64,000 bases of DNA from an uncultured Acidimicrobiaceae bacterium (GTDB taxonomy: Bacteria > Actinomycetota > Acidimicrobiia > Acidimicrobiales > Ilumatobacteraceae), in NCBI GenBank assembly GCA_903919455.1, contig CAIXIJ010000061.1, positions 1 to 64,000 of the forward strand. Reading direction: 5' to 3'. Shown piece by piece: positions 35,838 to 44,295 of the stretch (position 1 is its first letter; the number at the start of each line of letters is the position of its first letter). A program made the translations under genes and the position numbers. The notes beneath the pieces are model-generated. The model did no database searches. It saw nothing but the letters and a program-made list of their open reading frames with translations, and was not told the origin of the DNA.

Positions 35838-37282
35838 ACGAACACGGCTCACAACCCGAGCCCGGCGACGACGAAGTGATCGACCGCCTGCGCAGCGCGC
35901 TCGATGAGGTGCATTCGGCCGATGCCTCGGCTCCGATGCCCGTGTCGGCGAGCGGCCGCTCCACCTCGAACGGCCGGTGGTTCGCCATCGCCGCAGCGGT
36001 GGCGTTGGTGGCGGTCGGCGTGGCAGCGATTGCGGTGAACCGCGGCCGGCCTGCGCCCGGGAGCACCGACAGCCTCACCGCCACCACCACGATCGAGCCT
36101 CCCACCACGGTGCCAACGGTTGAGGAAATCGATCCGAACTGGTTCGAACTCAAGCTCGCCGATTTCACCGCAGGCCCGCTTCGCACCGAGGCGTGCTGCC
36201 CGCCGATGCCCGCACCTGGGCCAGCAACCGTGATGGCCTGGGGCGACGTGAACGGCCTCGACCACGGCGCGCTGCTGCTCACCGCTACTCCGAAGCTGGA
36301 CGGCGGCGAGCCGCAGCTCGACTGGAAGTGGCTGATGATGCCCGACGACCGCGCCAACACGTTGATCAGCGAGGTGGTGCCCGGTTCGGGCCTGCCGTAC
36401 GTGCTGCCGTCGCAGTCGATGCAGCTGATCGGCAATGGACTGGAGGGCATAGGGAACCTGCGCAGCCAGACATGGACCAATGGCACGGGCACTGTCGACA
36501 TCACCGTGGGCGACTACCGCGGCCAACTCGCTGTGCTCTCCGGCACCACGGAGCCGATGATCATCGCCGGCCGCATCGCGTGGCGCGTGCGCCGCGATGG
36601 CGTCGACACGGTGGTATGGCAGACCCCCGACGGGCGATGGGCCACCGTCTTCATCAGCGATGCGCTGGCCAGCCGCGAGGACGAGATCCTCGCTGCCATC
36701 GGGCCCGTGGACGTCGGCCCCGATCTCACGATGCCGTCCACCTCGATCACCACCCCGTCCACCGACCCGGCGAGCAGCACCGTTGTCCTCCGCGGCGCGG
36801 CGAGCGTCATCGACAGCGGCAAGGGGCCGATGCTGGCGAACGTGCTCCGCTCGTCGTTACCGCCGCAGGGTGGCGACATTCCGATCGACGGGTTCGACTG
36901 GTCGATGGTCGACGACGAACAGACCGTCGGCGGCGTCACCTGGACCGAGCGCTGGTACACGTTCACCGGCACCTGGGACGGCACCACGTTCCACCTGCTT
37001 GAACCGCCCATCGCGTATGTGCCGGTGAAGGGTGGCCCGGCACCCGACTACACACCGACACCGAACTGCACCGAGGCCGACCTGATGCCGCTGCTGGATT
37101 CGCTGCAGGCAGCAATCCAGTCTCCGGCGCTGCACATCAGCACATCGGCAGGCATCCAGGCCGGTGGCCGGTGCGACGCCGATGTGACGGCATGGTTCGA
37201 CAGCGATGCGTTACGTGCTGCCCTGGCGCCGTTCGGCGACCAGGTGCGCGTCACGTACCTGTTCGAGCCCCTGCATCGCTGA
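35834..37282 (+). CDS. Membrane-anchored hypothetical protein, probable cognate regulator of the ECF sigma factor
   Basis: 4-bp overlap with sigma gene; short cytoplasmic N-terminus, one TM (FAIAAAVALVAVGVAAIAV), large extracytoplasmic domain. Confidence 0.6.
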   Translation: MNEHGSQPEPGDDEVIDRLRSALDEVHSADASAPMPVSASGRSTSNGRWFAIAAAVALVAVGVAAIAVNRGRPAPGSTDSLTATTTIEPPTTVPTVEEIDPNWFELKLADFTAGPLRTEACCPPMPAPGPATVMAWGDVNGLDHGALLLTATPKLDGGEPQLDWKWLMMPDDRANTLISEVVPGSGLPYVLPSQSMQLIGNGLEGIGNLRSQTWTNGTGTVDITVGDYRGQLAVLSGTTEPMIIAGRIAWRVRRDGVDTVVWQTPDGRWATVFISDALASREDEILAAIGPVDVGPDLTMPSTSITTPSTDPASSTVVLRGAASVIDSGKGPMLANVLRSSLPPQGGDIPIDGFDWSMVDDEQTVGGVTWTERWYTFTGTWDGTTFHLLEPPIAYVPVKGGPAPDYTPTPNCTEADLMPLLDSLQAAIQSPALHISTSAGIQAGGRCDADVTAWFDSDALRAALAPFGDQVRVTYLFEPLHR

Positions 37283-37284
37283 CG

Positions 37285-37331
37285 TTCTCGGTGGTTTGGT
37301 TCCCGGATTCCGGGAACCAAACCACCGAGAA
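37285..37331. terminator. Perfect 47-bp palindromic hairpin after the anti-sigma-like gene
   Basis: TTCTCGGTGGTTTGGTTCCCGGA-T-TCCGGGAACCAAACCACCGAGAA, 3 bp after the stop codon. Confidence 0.6.
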
Positions 37332-37399
37332 GCCGATTTGGGAACAATCCCGCCGAGAAGCCAGCGGCCAACCGGCGCTGGGTCAGGCGGCCGCCGGGG

Positions 37400-38731
37400 T
37401 TAGGCGCGGCGGAAGGCGTGGATCTTGTCGCCGAGTTGGTCGCGCAGCTCTTGGTTGGTGACGCCGAGGCCTTCCTCCGGCGACAACGCCAGCACGCCGA
37501 TCTTGCCCTCGTGCATGTTGTGATGCACCTGGAAGGCGGCCTCGCCGGTCTGGTCGAGCGCGAACACCTGGCTCATCACGGGGTGGATCATGCCCTTGCT
37601 GATGAGCCGGTTGGCCTCCCACGCCTCCTTGTAGTTGGCGAAGTGCGAGCCGACGAGCTTCTTCAACCGCATCCAGAAGTGGCGGTTGTCGAACTCCATC
37701 ATGAAACCGCTGGTGGCGGCGCAGGTGACCACGGTGCCGCCACGCTTGGCCACGTACATCGACGCGGCAAACGTGCTGCGGCCCGGGTGCTCGAACACGA
37801 TGTCGGGGTCTTCGCCGCACAGGTCGCGGATGTCCTTACCCAGACGCCGCCACTCACCCTCGTCGTGCGTGTGCTCGTCCTTCCAGAACTGGTAGCCGGC
37901 AGCGGCGCGGTCGATGATGTGCTCGACGCCCATGTTGCGCAGGATCTGCGCCTTCTCGGCGTTGCTCACCACGCACACCGGAATACCGCCGCCGTTCAGC
38001 ACGTACTGGGTGGCGTAGGCGCCGATGCCGCCGGTGGCACCCCAAATGAGCACCACGTCGCCCTGCTTCATCTGGGCGCCGTTGTGGCTCACGAGCATAC
38101 GGTAGCTGGTGCTGTTGCACAGGGCGTTGACCGCTGCCTCTTCCCACGTGAGGTGGGCGGGCTTCGGCATGAGCTGGTTAGCCTTCACCACGGCCAGGTC
38201 GGCGAGGCCGCCGAAGTTCGTTTCGTAGCCCCAGATGCGCTGGTTGGCGGCCATCATCGAGTCGTCGTGGGCGCTCTGGTCCTGGTCGTCGACATGGTTG
38301 CAGTGAACGGTGACACGGTCGCCCGGCTTCCAGTTGCGCACGGCCGAACCCACCTTCAGCACCACACCGGAAGCGTCGCTACCCACCACCTGATAGTCGC
38401 GGTCGTGACGCTTGGCCCAACTGCTCTCGCGGCCGAGGCGAGCCATCGGCCCGAACGTGCTGACGGGCTCGAAGATGCTGGTCCACACCGTGTTGAAGTT
38501 GATGCTGCTGGCCATCACTGCCAGGTACACCTCGTCGGGGGCCAGTTCGGGCGTGGGCACCTCGCCGACGTGCAGACTCTTGCGGGGGTCTTTTTCATTG
38601 GCGGGAGTGCCCTTCCACATGTCCTGCTCGTCCTTGCGAACGTGGACGGCCCGGTAGCTCTCGGGGATGACCAGGTTGGCGAAGTCGTCACTGCTGGCGT
38701 CGGACTGGATGGCGTCGAGGACATGCTGCAT
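37400..38731 (-). CDS. ccr: Crotonyl-CoA carboxylase/reductase
   Basis: MDR-type reductase with CCR motifs: IPESYRAVHVRKDEQDMWKG, GSDASGVVLKVGSAVRNWKPGDRVTVHCNHVD, RIWGYETNFGGLADLAVVKANQLMPKPAHLTWEEAA, IWGATGGIGAYATQYVLNGGG, DIVFEHPGRSTFAASMYVAKRGGTVVTCAATSG. Confidence 0.93.
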   Translation of the reverse strand: MQHVLDAIQSDASSDDFANLVIPESYRAVHVRKDEQDMWKGTPANEKDPRKSLHVGEVPTPELAPDEVYLAVMASSINFNTVWTSIFEPVSTFGPMARLGRESSWAKRHDRDYQVVGSDASGVVLKVGSAVRNWKPGDRVTVHCNHVDDQDQSAHDDSMMAANQRIWGYETNFGGLADLAVVKANQLMPKPAHLTWEEAAVNALCNSTSYRMLVSHNGAQMKQGDVVLIWGATGGIGAYATQYVLNGGGIPVCVVSNAEKAQILRNMGVEHIIDRAAAGYQFWKDEHTHDEGEWRRLGKDIRDLCGEDPDIVFEHPGRSTFAASMYVAKRGGTVVTCAATSGFMMEFDNRHFWMRLKKLVGSHFANYKEAWEANRLISKGMIHPVMSQVFALDQTGEAAFQVHHNMHEGKIGVLALSPEEGLGVTNQELRDQLGDKIHAFRRA

Positions 38732-38847
38732 CCGAGCGACGTTACTGGCGAGTTGCGAGTGGGGTGAAACCGTTCTTTCCCCCGATAGCTGTGAATTCCC
38801 GCGGGGTGCCACCCTCATCGGCCAGTTGTGATGGCAAAGTGTGCGAT

Positions 38848-39579
38848 GTGATTCGCACTCCTCATCTCCGCTCGCGTTCCCTTGTCGCTCTCGTCGCACT
38901 GGCTGCCATCGGTCTTGCCGCTTGCGGCGACGACACCACCGTGGGCAGCGCCGCCACGGTCGCCACCACCGCACCTGCGGAGTCCGCTGCTACCACGCCC
39001 GTCGCGCCCTCCGGCGACTTCGGCATCGGCGCATGCGCTCCGGCCGACGGCAGTGGCGCAAAGACGCAGACCTTCGCCAACGCGCCGCAGAAGTGCTTGG
39101 TCGATGGCAAGAACTACACCGTCACGCTCACCACGGATCAGGGAACGCTGCACATCCAGATGCGGCCCGACATTGCACCCGTCACGGTGAACAGCTTTGT
39201 GAACCTCGCTCGGTACCACTACTTCGATGGCACCACCTGCCACCGGGCCATCGTCGGCTTCGTGGTGCAGTGCGGCGACCCCACGGCCACCGGAACGGGC
39301 GGGCCTGGCTACGAGTTCATCGATGAACTCGCCAAGATCGAGCCGTACCAGATCGGTTCGGTGGCCATGGCGAACGCGGGCCCCAACACCAACGGCAGCC
39401 AGTTCTTCATCATCACCGGTGCCAGCGGTGCCGGCCTTCCCCCGAGCTACACGCTGTTCGGCAAGGTGGCCGACGCCGACCTCGGCGTAGTGGCCGCACT
39501 CGACGCGTTGGCGAACCCGGCCGACGGCCCGCCGCTCACCCCCATCAACATCACCTCGGCAACGGTCGAGGAGAAGTGA
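38848..39579 (+). CDS. Peptidyl-prolyl cis-trans isomerase lipoprotein (cyclophilin type), GTG start
   Basis: ALAAIGLAACGDD lipobox; NSFVNLARYHYFDGTTCHRAIVGFVVQCGDPTATGTGGPGYEF, GSVAMANAGPNTNGSQFFI. Confidence 0.9.
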   Translation: MIRTPHLRSRSLVALVALAAIGLAACGDDTTVGSAATVATTAPAESAATTPVAPSGDFGIGACAPADGSGAKTQTFANAPQKCLVDGKNYTVTLTTDQGTLHIQMRPDIAPVTVNSFVNLARYHYFDGTTCHRAIVGFVVQCGDPTATGTGGPGYEFIDELAKIEPYQIGSVAMANAGPNTNGSQFFIITGASGAGLPPSYTLFGKVADADLGVVAALDALANPADGPPLTPINITSATVEEK

Positions 39580-39588
39580 TCCGGGCGC

Positions 39589-40521
39589 TCAGCCGAGCGC
39601 TTCGTCGATCACCACATTGCGTTCGCGCGCCTCGCTGTAGGCCAGGATCGCCAACGCCACCACCACCACGCACATCGCCGCCACCTGCGCGGTCGACACC
39701 CCTTCGTCGAGCAGCAGCCACGCCCAGAACGTGGCGCCCACCGGCTCGGCCTGGATGAGCACCGACGACACCGACGAGTCGATGCGCGGCTGCGCCCAGG
39801 ACAGCAGTCCGTGCCCGATGATCCCGGGGAAGATGGACAGCAGCGACACCCACAGCCAGTCGTTGCCCTGCATCTCGCCCAGGTTCGGACGCACCACGAT
39901 TGCAACGACTGACACCGTGAGAGCGCCCACGAATGAGAGCACCCACATCAACCTCACCGTCTCCACGTTGGCGCGCACCCGCTTGTTGATGAGCAGGTAC
40001 ACCACCCAGATCAAGAGCGACGCCACGGCCCACAGGTAGCCCTCGAGCGAGTTGCTGCCGTCGGTCGTCGGCGGAGCGGTCAGCACCGCAACCACGACGC
40101 CGCCGGTTGCCAGCAACGCACAGCCGGCCTTCACCAGCGTGAGTTGCTCGCCCATGAACAGCACGGCGATCGGCAAGGCCACCACGGGCGTGAGCGACCC
40201 GATGATCAGCGCCACCAGCACCGTGGTGTGCTGCAACGTGACGAAGAACGCCACGATGTTGAAGCCGAACAACAACCCGAGCACCCATGACCTACGGATG
40301 TCGTCCCGCGTCGGAAATCGCTTCGTCGCCACCACGATGACCGACATCAGCACAGTGGCAATCCACATCCGCCAGAAGCTCAGGGTCACACCGGAGACGT
40401 CGGCGAGCTTGCCGAAAATGCTGCCGAACGACCAGAGCAGAGTGGCGCCGAACACCGCCGCAATGCCAAGCGTGCGCTCGGATCTCGGTGGTGCTGTCGA
40501 GCGGGTGGGTGTGGTGGTCAT
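39589..40521 (-). CDS. EamA-family (DMT) transporter
   Basis: Multi-TM: IAAVFGATLLWSFGSIFGKLADVSGVTLSFWRMWIATVLMS ...; EamA-like. Confidence 0.82.
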   Translation of the reverse strand: MTTTPTRSTAPPRSERTLGIAAVFGATLLWSFGSIFGKLADVSGVTLSFWRMWIATVLMSVIVVATKRFPTRDDIRRSWVLGLLFGFNIVAFFVTLQHTTVLVALIIGSLTPVVALPIAVLFMGEQLTLVKAGCALLATGGVVVAVLTAPPTTDGSNSLEGYLWAVASLLIWVVYLLINKRVRANVETVRLMWVLSFVGALTVSVVAIVVRPNLGEMQGNDWLWVSLLSIFPGIIGHGLLSWAQPRIDSSVSSVLIQAEPVGATFWAWLLLDEGVSTAQVAAMCVVVVALAILAYSEARERNVVIDEALG

Positions 40522-40588
40522 TGCGCCGAGGACGCTAACCCCTGGGTGCCGCGGCACACGTGCTCCGAGGCAGCACTAGCCTGACCTC

Positions 40589-42163
40589 ATGGTGAAGCGG
40601 ACCCGTTGGGTCGTCGCCGTTGCGGCCGCTCTTGTGCTGACCGCATGCCAGCCCAACCGCTTCGTGAGCGGATGGGTGCCTTACTGGAACGCCTCGCGCG
40701 GTGCGTCCACGCTCGCCAATGCCGACGTTGCCAGCCTCTATAGCGAGGTGTCGCTGATGTGGTTCGGTACGGCAGGCGATGGCTCCGTGCCGTTGATGGC
40801 CTCCAGCAGCAGTCTGGCGTCCACCATCGCAGCGGCACGCGCTGCGCACCTGCCCGTCATCCCCACCATCTTCGATTCATCGGCCCCCGGCGTGATGAAG
40901 GCGTTGATCGCGGATCCCGCCCGTCGCAACGCGCACGCCGACGCCATCGTGGCCCGCGTGATGGCCGGCGGTTACGACGGCATCGACATCGACTACGAGG
41001 TCTTTGCATTCGGCGATCACATGCCGCGCTACGACGCCACGTACTCCACGCATTGGGTTGACTTCATTCGCGCGCTGTCGGCCCGCTTGCATGCGAACGG
41101 AAAGTTGCTCTCTGTGACCGTGCCACCGGCCTGGAACCTCGGTACCAGTGGCTACACGTTCTACGCACAGGACAAGATCGCCCCATACGTCGACCGCCTG
41201 CGATTGATGGTCTACGACTGGAGCACCAGTTCCCCCGGACCCATCGCTCCGAGTTACTGGGTCAACTCGGTCATCAACTACACCGCCAACATCGCTCGCG
41301 TGCCAGCGCACAAGGTGCAGTTGGGTGTGCCGGTGTACGGACGTCATTGGAACGTGAAGGCCAACGCCACCGAGACCTGCCCGGTGGGCGCGCTGGAGAA
41401 GACCGACAGCATCACGATGCGCGAGACGGCAGCGCTCGCAGCAGCCCACGGCGTGACGCCGCGACGAGATGCGTCCGGCGAGGTCACCTTCAGTTGGAAC
41501 GAATCGAAGACCGGGCCCACCTTCGTGCCGCCCGACTACGTGCCAGTGACCAGCACGATCGACCACATCGAGGCTGCGATCAAGCGAACCGGTCTGATGC
41601 CTGCCGTGCGTTTGGGCCAGGCGCGCATCGTGACGTGCACCGTGAAGCACGTGGTCTTCATCCCTGACGCCACCACCATCCGACGTAGTGCGGATGCCGC
41701 ACTGGCCGCAGGTTGGAGCGGCATCGTCATGTGGGCCATCGGGTACGAGACCGCCGACGTGTACCAGGCGTTGGGCGGCCTTGGCGGTGTGGCCCCGCAA
41801 CGGGCGAATGGGTCGCCGACAACCGCGCTGGAATCCGCCACCTATCGAGCGCCGACGCCCACCCTCGTCGGGGCCGTCACCGTGAAAGGTGTGGCCTGGC
41901 ACCCGGAGTTCGATCTACCCGTTCCCGTGAAGGTGCAGATCACCCACGATGCCACCGTGGTGGCCACCCGCACCGTCACGGCGAACGTGTCGCGCTCCAC
42001 CACAGCCTTGGATGCGGTGACGGGTATCGGCCCGTTTCACGGCCTTGCCACCACGTTCACCGGCACGTTGGCGGCTGGTGTGTACCGGGTCTGCATCACC
42101 CAACTCGCCTGGGGTGGTGCGCCTACGGCCGCATCCGCCTGCACCAACCTCACCGTTGCCTAG
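40589..42163 (+). CDS. GH18 family glycosidase lipoprotein
   Basis: AALVLTACQPN lipobox; FVSGWVPYWN; catalytic GYDGIDIDYE; LRLMVYDWS; GVPVYGRHW; GIVMWAIGYE. Confidence 0.85.
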   Translation: MVKRTRWVVAVAAALVLTACQPNRFVSGWVPYWNASRGASTLANADVASLYSEVSLMWFGTAGDGSVPLMASSSSLASTIAAARAAHLPVIPTIFDSSAPGVMKALIADPARRNAHADAIVARVMAGGYDGIDIDYEVFAFGDHMPRYDATYSTHWVDFIRALSARLHANGKLLSVTVPPAWNLGTSGYTFYAQDKIAPYVDRLRLMVYDWSTSSPGPIAPSYWVNSVINYTANIARVPAHKVQLGVPVYGRHWNVKANATETCPVGALEKTDSITMRETAALAAAHGVTPRRDASGEVTFSWNESKTGPTFVPPDYVPVTSTIDHIEAAIKRTGLMPAVRLGQARIVTCTVKHVVFIPDATTIRRSADAALAAGWSGIVMWAIGYETADVYQALGGLGGVAPQRANGSPTTALESATYRAPTPTLVGAVTVKGVAWHPEFDLPVPVKVQITHDATVVATRTVTANVSRSTTALDAVTGIGPFHGLATTFTGTLAAGVYRVCITQLAWGGAPTAASACTNLTVA

Positions 42164-42280
42164 CGGCGCAGATCTTCGGCTCCCATTACTCGCGAGTAAC
42201 CCGCGACGAATAACCTGCGGGAATCGCCGCACCGCCCGTCGGGCACCGCGCCGTTCCGCCCGCCTTCCGGAGGTCCTCAC

Positions 42281-43462
42281 ATGTCTGGTTCGTACATCGT
42301 CGCCGGTGCCCGCACGCCTATCGGCAAGATGAGCGGCGCCCTCGCGTCGTTCTCCGCTGCCGATCTCGGTGGCTTCGCCATCAAGGCCGCCCTCGAGCGC
42401 GCCGGCGTGTCGCCCGAAGAGGTGGAGCACGTGATCATGGGCCAGGTGCTCATGGCTGGCCAGGGTCAGGTGCCGTCTCGTCAGGCCGCTTCCAAGGGCG
42501 GAATTCCGATGAACGTGCCCAGCGTGAACATCAACAAGGTCTGCCTCAGCGGCCTCAACGCCATCTACCTCGGCAACCAGATGATCATGGCCGGTGAAGC
42601 AGACATCGTGGTGGCCGGCGGCATGGAGAGCATGACGAACGCCCCGTACATCGCTGCCGGCGCTCGTGGCGGTTTCCGCTACGGCAACACCGAACTGGCC
42701 GACGCCATCGTGAAGGACGGCCTGTGGTGCGCATTCGACGCCTGCCTGATGGGCCTCGGCACCGAGCGCTACGCGGGTGGCGGCATCACCCGCGACCAGC
42801 AGGACGACCTGGCGATGAAGAGCAACGTGCGCGCTGCTGCGGCCATCGCTGCCGGCCGCCTGACCGACGAGATCGTGCCCGTCAGCATTCCGCAACGCAA
42901 GGGCGACCCGAAGATCGTCGACACCGATGAGGGCGTGCGCGCCGACACCACGATGGAGTCGCTGGGCGGCCTGAAGCCGGCCTTCGACAAGGAGGGCACC
43001 ATCACCGCCGCCAACGCGTCGCAGATCAGCGACGGCGGTTCGGCCGTCGTGCTGATGAGCGAGAAGGCCGTGAATGCTCGCGGTGTCACCCCGCTCGGTC
43101 AGTTCGTGAGCTACGGCATGGTGGCCGGCCCCGACAGCGCGTCGCTGCTGCACCAGCCGAGCCGTGCCATCCAGGCAGCACTCGCTCGCGCCGGCAAGAC
43201 CGTGGCCGACCTCGACCTGTTCGAAATCAACGAGGCCTTCGCCGCCGTCGGCATCGCCTCCATTGCCGAACTGGGCATCAGCGACGAGATCGTGAACGTG
43301 AACGGCGGCGCCATCGCCCTGGGTCACCCGATCGGCATGAGCGGCAACCGCTTGGCGCTCACCCTGCTGCACGAACTGCGCCGTCGCGGTGGTGGCATGG
43401 GCGCCGCTGCCCTCTGCGGTGGTGGCGGCCAGGGCGACGCCCTGGTGGTTCGCACCGTCTGA
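42281..43462 (+). CDS. Acetyl-CoA C-acetyltransferase (thiolase)
   Basis: INKVCLSGLNAIYLG (active-site Cys), GGMESMTNAPY, NEAFAAVGIASI, NVNGGAIALGHPIGMSGNR, AALCGGGGQGDA. Confidence 0.93.
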   Translation: MSGSYIVAGARTPIGKMSGALASFSAADLGGFAIKAALERAGVSPEEVEHVIMGQVLMAGQGQVPSRQAASKGGIPMNVPSVNINKVCLSGLNAIYLGNQMIMAGEADIVVAGGMESMTNAPYIAAGARGGFRYGNTELADAIVKDGLWCAFDACLMGLGTERYAGGGITRDQQDDLAMKSNVRAAAAIAAGRLTDEIVPVSIPQRKGDPKIVDTDEGVRADTTMESLGGLKPAFDKEGTITAANASQISDGGSAVVLMSEKAVNARGVTPLGQFVSYGMVAGPDSASLLHQPSRAIQAALARAGKTVADLDLFEINEAFAAVGIASIAELGISDEIVNVNGGAIALGHPIGMSGNRLALTLLHELRRRGGGMGAAALCGGGGQGDALVVRTV

Positions 43463-43531
43463 TCTCAGGCACTGCCGTGAGCAGGGCATCTCGGCAAGAA
43501 CGTGATGGTCTACGCCCAATTGTTACGAAGA

Positions 43532-43560
43532 TTGACACATTTCAGCATCCGTTGTAACAT
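43532..43560 (+). promoter_or_regulatory. Sigma70-type promoter of candidate small RNA
   Basis: TTGACA (43532-43537), 17-nt spacer, TAACAT (43555-43560). Confidence 0.6.
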
Positions 43561-43566
43561 AACCGC

Positions 43567-43676
43567 AACATACGGATGCTGATCTCGTTGGTCTGCATCT
43601 CCTCACTGAGGTACCGCCTCTGCTGCTGGTCCTTACGCCCGCTATCAGCTCCAGGGGCGGTGCCTCAGTACTTTTT
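43567..43676 (+). ncRNA. Candidate structured small RNA ending in an intrinsic terminator
   Basis: Starts about 7 nt after the -10; 14-bp closing stem ACTGAGGTACCGCC (43605-43618)/GGCGGTGCCTCAGT (43656-43669) with inner stem, then TTTTT (43672-43676). Confidence 0.5.
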
Positions 43677-43680
43677 CGGG

Positions 43681-44289
43681 TCAGGTGGCGACGTCGCGGC
43701 GGCCTTCGAGGGCTCGACCGAGGGTGAGTTCGTCGGCGTACTCGAGGTCGCCACCCACCGGCAGACCGCTGGCGATACGGGTGACCCGCACGCCGAACGG
43801 CTTCATCATCCGGGCGATGTACATCGCCGTCACTTCGCCCTCGGTATTCGGGTTCGTGCACAAGATGACCTCCTGCACGTCTTCCGGTTCAATGCGGGCG
43901 AAGAGTTCCTTCATCTTCAACTGTTCGGGCCCAATGCCCTCCAACGGACTCATCGCACCCAGCAGCACGTGGTACCGGCCACGGAACTCGCCGGTCTTCT
44001 CGATGGCCACGATGTCGCGGGACTCCTCCACCACACACAGCACGGACGAGTCGCGGCGGTCATCGAGGCAGATGGGGCACAGCTCGCCATCGGCCACGTT
44101 CCAGCAGCGCGAACAGAACCGCACCTTGGCCTTGGCCTCCGTGATGGCGATGGCCAGACGAGCAACGTCGTCGTTGGGAATCTTCAGTAAGTGGAACGCA
44201 ATGCGCTGCGCGCTCTTCGGGCCGATACCGGGCAACCGACCGAGTTCGTCGATGAGCGCCTGAACGGGCTGGGTGTAGACGGCGGACAC
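43681..44289 (-). CDS. recR: Recombination mediator RecR
   Basis: [40 protein letters not shown], Toprim [41 protein letters not shown]. Confidence 0.95.
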   Translation of the reverse strand: MSAVYTQPVQALIDELGRLPGIGPKSAQRIAFHLLKIPNDDVARLAIAITEAKAKVRFCSRCWNVADGELCPICLDDRRDSSVLCVVEESRDIVAIEKTGEFRGRYHVLLGAMSPLEGIGPEQLKMKELFARIEPEDVQEVILCTNPNTEGEVTAMYIARMMKPFGVRVTRIASGLPVGGDLEYADELTLGRALEGRRDVAT

Positions 44290-44295
44290 GGGGTG

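Noticed and set aside
43567-43676. SRP RNA or 6C RNA identity for the candidate small RNA
   Set aside because: No conserved SRP apical loop (GGAAGGA(A/G)GCAGC) and no C6 loops; kept only as an unassigned candidate.
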